A DNA stretch of 23,340 nucleotides from a virus. Shown in pieces: positions 20,894 through 23,340 of the stretch (within the stretch, counting starts at the first letter, position 1; every line of letters starts with the position of its first letter). A model generated the notes under the pieces. The model ran no database searches. It worked only from the letters and a program-made list of their open reading frames with translations, and was not told the DNA's origin. The translations under genes and the position numbers were made by a program. The DNA is taken from positions 1,461-24,800 of IMG/VR virus record IMGVR_UViG_3300030107_002375; one strand, 5' to 3'.

Positions 20894-21274
20894 ATGACAC
20901 CAACTTTTGAAGTTTTCCAGATTGAACTTACAAGCAATGAAAGAGATATTCATGCCTTGTATAAAAATGATAGAAAAAGGGAAAACCAAGAATTTGCCAC
21001 AGCTGCATTAATAAAAGCTATAAATGAAGAAGTTGATGGCAAAAAACTTGTTAAATCAAAACTTTGGAAGGCAAAAGACCATGATGCCTTGTTAGATAAG
21101 ATTATGAAAAAAACTAATTGTAATATTGATGAAATAAATTTTTGGGAATTTAGAGAGGATAATACATATAATGAACTTTTAAAAGATCCATTTTATGAAT
21201 TTCACGAAAAAAGAATCAGAGAAGATATAGAAAGAGAGGGCGATCTTGACAAGCTATATGAAGGTCTTGAATGA
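20894..21274 (+). CDS. Acidic helical protein upstream of the methyltransferase (126 aa), unknown
   Basis: A good GGAGG (20881-20885) lies eight bases before the ATG. The protein is almost all helical and highly charged ('NERDIHALYKNDRKRENQEFATAALIKAINEEVDG', 'RIREDIEREGDLDKLYEGLE'), with an internal 'INFWEFREDNTYNELLKDPFYEFHEKR' aromatic part. It overlaps the methyltransferase start (ATGA). I do not recognise it. A small acidic protein next to a DNA methyltransferase might be an inhibitor or mimic, but nothing here shows this. Confidence 0.6.
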   Translation: MTPTFEVFQIELTSNERDIHALYKNDRKRENQEFATAALIKAINEEVDGKKLVKSKLWKAKDHDALLDKIMKKTNCNIDEINFWEFREDNTYNELLKDPFYEFHEKRIREDIEREGDLDKLYEGLE

Positions 21275-22194
21275 AAAAATTAAAAATGATTGATCTATTC
21301 AGTGGCGGTGGAGGTTTCTCTTACGCTGCTGAAAAACTTGTTGGCGGTTATGAAACAACACAATTTGTTGAAATTGATTCATACTGTCAAAAAGTATTAA
21401 AAAAACATTGGCCTACTGTTCCTATCCATGACGACATCAAAACCTACAAACCAAAACCGCACTCAGCTTCAGTTATCGTTGGGGGGTTCCCTTGTGTCGA
21501 CATCAGCAACGCAGGGCGTAAACAAGGCATCACCAAAGAAACAAGGTCAGGTCTTTTCTTTGAACTTATGCGAGTCGTTAGCTTGGTTCGACCAAAATAC
21601 ATTATCTTGGAAAACGTGGCAGCGATCACTTATAACGGACTGGGAATCGTACTTGGGGAGCTTTCCCAGAGAGGGTTTAATGTTGAATGGGGAACTTTTC
21701 GAGCAAGCGATTATGTCAATGCCTGTCACCACAGAGACAGATGGTTTGCAATTGGAATCAATAGAGAATTTACCGACTCCAACTACAATGGATCATCTTC
21801 CACCAAGAAGTCAGGAGGCATTAAAAAGACAAATGAAGGGATCGAGGAAGGGCAGAACTCAACTTGGAACCTTGAGAGAAGCGGTCAATCCCAAAAGTCA
21901 GGAAATGTTCAAAAAAATGCTTCCGACTCCTACATCAAGAGATTACAAAGGGAGGCAGAAAGAGGGATACAGAGACAGGGGTTATGGCCCGAACCTACCA
22001 GATGCCTTGACCCATTCTGGAGACAATGGGGTATTGAACCCCAGATTTATAGAAATGATGATGGGGTTTCCTTTGGATTATTCACAAATCGAGCAAGCCG
22101 ATTAAAATTATTGGGAAATGCAGTGATTCCAGCCTGTGCAGCAATTCCTTTACAACGTGTTTTGGATTTAGAAAATGACTCAAGACAAACTTGA
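21271..22194 (+). CDS. dcm: C5-cytosine DNA methyltransferase (307 aa)
   Basis: All diagnostic motifs of the m5C methyltransferase fold are visible: motif I DLFSGGGGFS (8-17) for S-adenosylmethionine, motif IV GGFPCVDIS with catalytic Cys75, motif VI ENV (114-116), motif VIII HHRDR with Arg155 and Arg157, and motif X LGNAVIP (281-287). It transfers a methyl group to C5 of cytosine and probably protects phage DNA from host restriction. No restriction gene is beside it. The region where the target recognition domain should lie (about 165-245) is a Ser/Asn/Lys-rich low-complexity run. The same DNA encodes a second protein-like frame (21428-22105). The stop overlaps the next gene by 20 bases. Confidence 0.92.
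   Translation: MKKLKMIDLFSGGGGFSYAAEKLVGGYETTQFVEIDSYCQKVLKKHWPTVPIHDDIKTYKPKPHSASVIVGGFPCVDISNAGRKQGITKETRSGLFFELMRVVSLVRPKYIILENVAAITYNGLGIVLGELSQRGFNVEWGTFRASDYVNACHHRDRWFAIGINREFTDSNYNGSSSTKKSGGIKKTNEGIEEGQNSTWNLERSGQSQKSGNVQKNASDSYIKRLQREAERGIQRQGLWPEPTRCLDPFWRQWGIEPQIYRNDDGVSFGLFTNRASRLKLLGNAVIPACAAIPLQRVLDLENDSRQT
21428..22105 (+). CDS. Overlapping reading frame inside the methyltransferase gene, family resembling phage 'LPTPT ... LNPRF' proteins (225 aa)
   Basis: This frame is +1 to the methyltransferase and covers its residues 53-279, yet has no stop for 225 codons in AT-rich DNA. Its protein has features I recognise from proteins found near phage cytosine methyltransferases: 'SLAWFDQNTLSWKTWQRSL', 'GSFPREGLMLNG', repeated 'LPTPT' (113-ish and 165-ish) and 'LNPRFIEMMMGFPLDYS' near the end. 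The methyltransferase's own 'TDSN' and 'SDSY' are the same bases as the two LPTPT phrases. No Shine-Dalgarno sequence precedes the ATG. That it is expressed is an inference; sequence alone cannot tell if it is made or only looks protein-like because of the methyltransferase frame. Confidence 0.55.
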   Translation: MTTSKPTNQNRTQLQLSLGGSLVSTSATQGVNKASPKKQGQVFSLNLCESLAWFDQNTLSWKTWQRSLITDWESYLGSFPREGLMLNGELFEQAIMSMPVTTETDGLQLESIENLPTPTTMDHLPPRSQEALKRQMKGSRKGRTQLGTLREAVNPKSQEMFKKMLPTPTSRDYKGRQKEGYRDRGYGPNLPDALTHSGDNGVLNPRFIEMMMGFPLDYSQIEQAD

Positions 22195-22384
22195 ATACCA
22201 GTTCAAAAAAGCTTTTTTGGAGCAAGAGGAAGGAAAGTTTATTGACTACCTTTGTGAAAAAAGGACAAGGCCAGAGGTAGTTGCTGCAATAGAAAAAATT
22301 GCTTTGATTAACTTACAAATAAAAAATTGTGACGATATTATCTATACAGCAAATGTTCCAGAATTTGATGATCCTTTGAATTAA
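22175..22384 (+). CDS. Small helical protein after the methyltransferase (69 aa), unknown
   Basis: The ATG lies 20 bases inside the end of the methyltransferase gene. The protein is a charged helix bundle-like chain ('LEYQFKKAFLEQEEGKFIDYLCEKRTRPEVVAAIEKIALINLQIKNC'). The C-terminus ends 'VPEFDDPLN'. There is no recognisable family. It could be needed for methyltransferase stability or be an unrelated small phage protein. There is no gap before the next gene, other than 30 bases without clear features. Confidence 0.55.
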   Translation: MTQDKLEYQFKKAFLEQEEGKFIDYLCEKRTRPEVVAAIEKIALINLQIKNCDDIIYTANVPEFDDPLN

Positions 22385-22414
22385 GAGTTAATATCTAAAT
22401 GTAAGAGATTGCCC

Positions 22415-22603
22415 ATGCTTCGCTACCTCAAACGATACATGAACATCTTTCTCAACATAAAAGCTGAAGATGCCCACAGGCTTAGACAGTTTTTGAAAAA
22501 GAATCCATCAACTAAAGGATCTGGTGTAGCAAGAGAATATCTTGACGCTGGTATCATTTCCAGAGTTGTTTATTCCCTCGAACACGCTTTAAATGAATTA
22601 TGA
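22415..22603 (+). CDS. Small basic protein ending the plus-strand island (62 aa)
   Basis: I prefer ATG 22415 (an in-frame TTG lies at 22409); AAGAGA lies about seven bases upstream. The product is basic at its start (LRYLKRYMNIFLNIKAED) and continues 'AHRLRQFLKKNPSTKGSGVAREYLDAGIISRVVYSLEHAL', a helical chain with a central loop. No family is recognised. Its stop codon lies at the foot of a long inverted repeat that fills the spacer to the convergent gene at 22712. Confidence 0.55.
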   Translation: MLRYLKRYMNIFLNIKAEDAHRLRQFLKKNPSTKGSGVAREYLDAGIISRVVYSLEHALNEL

Positions 22604-22713
22604 GTCGGGTAGCCTGATGATCCATGCAAAGCGGATCTGAAAGCCATACAAAACCTTAAGCAACACAAAGGAAAGGCAGGGGAGCAAGCGAAGTGCTTAT
22701 CCATCACCCGACT
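22603..22713. other. Candidate structured RNA / spacer element between convergent genes
   Basis: AGTCGGGT (22603-22610) and ACCCGACT (22706-22713) are perfect complements 95 bases apart; GATG (22616-22619) and CATC (22702-22705) extend the stem across a five-base bulge. Inside are further hairpins: GATCC/GGATC (from about 22619 to 22636), CCTT/AAGG nested in GCC/GGC (about 22643-22677), and AAGC/GCTT (about 22685-22698). The strand of any transcript is not clear, so no strand is given. No T-run follows on either side, so a simple terminator is unlikely. Confidence 0.5.
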
Positions 22714-22909
22714 ACTCACATAACATATATTTAGCTTTTATATCTTCAACAATCATTTCTGGATATTGGATTGTGTGCCATATATGATTGCACTTATAGC
22801 ACTCTCTACGTCTGACAATAACGTGCTTTGAGTTGCGGTCTGATCTTCTTACTTTTTGATCTGTGTATTCTTGGCACTTAGGACAGGCCACCCATGAAAT
22901 TCTTTTCAT
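22712..22909 (-). CDS. Small zinc-ribbon protein, NrdR-type ribbon without an ATP-cone (65 aa)
   Basis: A four-cysteine ribbon is clear: CPKC (Cys9, Cys12) and ECYKC (Cys37, Cys40) with RRREC between, the same 'RRREC-x-x-C' phrase as the zinc ribbon of NrdR, a ribonucleotide reductase repressor. Here the protein ends at 65 residues, so the ATP-cone domain that senses nucleotides in NrdR is missing. It could be a stand-alone DNA binder or a zinc-ribbon adaptor. Gene context on the minus strand is RusA upstream, a structured element between them, and a convergent gene downstream. Confidence 0.75.
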   Translation of the reverse strand: MKRISWVACPKCQEYTDQKVRRSDRNSKHVIVRRRECYKCNHIWHTIQYPEMIVEDIKAKYMLCE

Positions 22910-22928
22910 AATCTGATATACTGATTCT

Positions 22929-22989
22929 AGGATCGCTTACCTGTAAACCTCTACACCAACGTGTAGGCAGTGAGTTTAGGGCCGATCCT
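22929..22989. other. Structured intergenic element between RusA and zinc-ribbon genes
   Basis: AGGATCG (22929-22935) pairs with CGATCCT (22983-22989). Inside, CCT and TAAAC (22940-22948) pair with GTTTA and GGG (22974-22981), and CTACAC/GTGTAG (22951-22966) makes a hairpin with a four-base loop CAAC. Such a long stacked stem is unlikely by chance. On the plus strand it is followed by a T-rich run (TTTTTAGTTTTT), as for a terminator; on the minus strand it would lie in the leader of the zinc-ribbon gene. Confidence 0.55.
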
Positions 22990-22991
22990 TT

Positions 22992-23340
22992 TTAGTTTTT
23001 AATTGTTCTGATTTTTATATCAGCACCAGTTCCAGATTCTGTTTCGCAATACTTTTTGACAGCGTGTAAACTTACAACTTGGCTATCGTCAGCAAATGCG
23101 GATTTAGTGAGAGAATCCAGTAAGGCTCTGCAATGTTTATCCAGATCACCCTTGTTTTTGTTGGTGATATAAACAGGGGCAGCTTGACGCACCATGCCAT
23201 TTGGGAGATAGTGCTTTTGCGGCCTTTTAAAAAAGAAACTTACCTCAATTTCAACTGGTTCTAATATTATATCGGTCACAATCAACTTCGCCCTCATTTC
23301 CACCTGTTTTCGCCATGATTTTAGACGTTTACTTGTCTCA
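22992..23340 (-). CDS. rusA: RusA-type Holliday junction resolvase, 5' end beyond the window
   Basis: The frame stays open to the end of the window; upstream of a GTG at 23303 it reads ETSKRLKSWRKQV, matching the 'SKR-x-K-x-[WY]-R' start of RusA proteins, so the true start lies outside. Catalytic acidic residues are in place: in 'KGDLDKHCRALLDSL' Asp53 and Asp55 (numbered from the GTG) and the later 'ADDSQV' pair Asp72/Asp73, as in RusA D70, D72, D91. RusA cuts four-way DNA junctions and is common in lambda-like phages. The stop is TAA at 22992-22994. Confidence 0.88.
   Translation of the reverse strand, partial: ETSKRLKSWRKQVEMRAKLIVTDIILEPVEIEVSFFFKRPQKHYLPNGMVRQAAPVYITNKNKGDLDKHCRALLDSLTKSAFADDSQVVSLHAVKKYCETESGTGADIKIRTIKN

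Noticed and set aside
21444-21732. Two minus-strand frames of 61 codons opposite the methyltransferase
   Set aside because: Short, without ribosome binding site or motif, and explained by the two plus-strand frames there.
22603-22713. tRNA or tmRNA reading of the structured spacer
   Set aside because: No T-loop GTTCGA, no anticodon arm of standard size and no CCA; the closing stem and bulge do not fit a tRNA.

Overview
The window is part of an AT-rich tailed double-stranded DNA phage genome with a long, flexible, non-contractile tail (siphovirus). The late block follows the gene order of the phage lambda tail operon. A marine host, most likely a picocyanobacterium, is my best guess. It rests on the fibre N-terminus (WWADT and KIRNSANNAW motifs), the small DUF-like protein after the fibre and the isoleucine/lysine/proline-repeat protein, all of which I associate with marine cyanophages. 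No integrase, tRNA, CRISPR array or bacterial housekeeping gene is visible. Only the strands, frames and motifs are seen directly; the host is inference.

Positions 1-7446 hold, all on the plus strand, the end of a head (probably major capsid) gene, a small post-capsid protein, head closure, tail completion and tail terminator proteins, a 50-aa protein, the major tail protein, a G/GT tail chaperone pair joined by a programmed -1 frameshift, the tape measure, and the M-, L-, K- and I-like tail-tip proteins. The J-like tip protein (7446-11384) and an S74-chaperone tail fibre (11440-13104) follow. One beta-rich domain is inserted in M, L and J alike.

Positions 13132-15132 hold small structural-like and membrane proteins of unknown role, including two tandem paralogues and a 44-aa membrane protein on the opposite strand. 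A minus-strand cluster (16944 to 15181) encodes one membrane protein and three successive secreted proteins joined by start/stop overlaps; the last lacks a canonical start codon. Two small plus-strand genes (16983-17458) separate it from the next minus-strand operon.

That operon (20426 to 17447) is the recombination module: a RecE-like PD-(D/E)XK exonuclease, a Rad52-type annealing protein, a helix-turn-helix protein, a small protein with an SSB-like C-terminal tip, and several small proteins. It starts at a strong sigma70-like promoter and ends at an intrinsic terminator lying inside the tail of a convergent gene. A divergent promoter starts a plus-strand island (20639-22603) that carries a C5-cytosine DNA methyltransferase. 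A second, 225-codon protein-like reading frame is nested inside that gene in the +1 frame and is the most striking item in the window. The end of the window has a roughly 111-base structured spacer between convergent genes, a lone NrdR-type zinc ribbon, a second structured intergenic element and a RusA-type Holliday junction resolvase that runs off the edge.

No stretch over 300 bases is without a gene. The longest, 20427-20638, holds the two divergent promoters and a paired inverted repeat.
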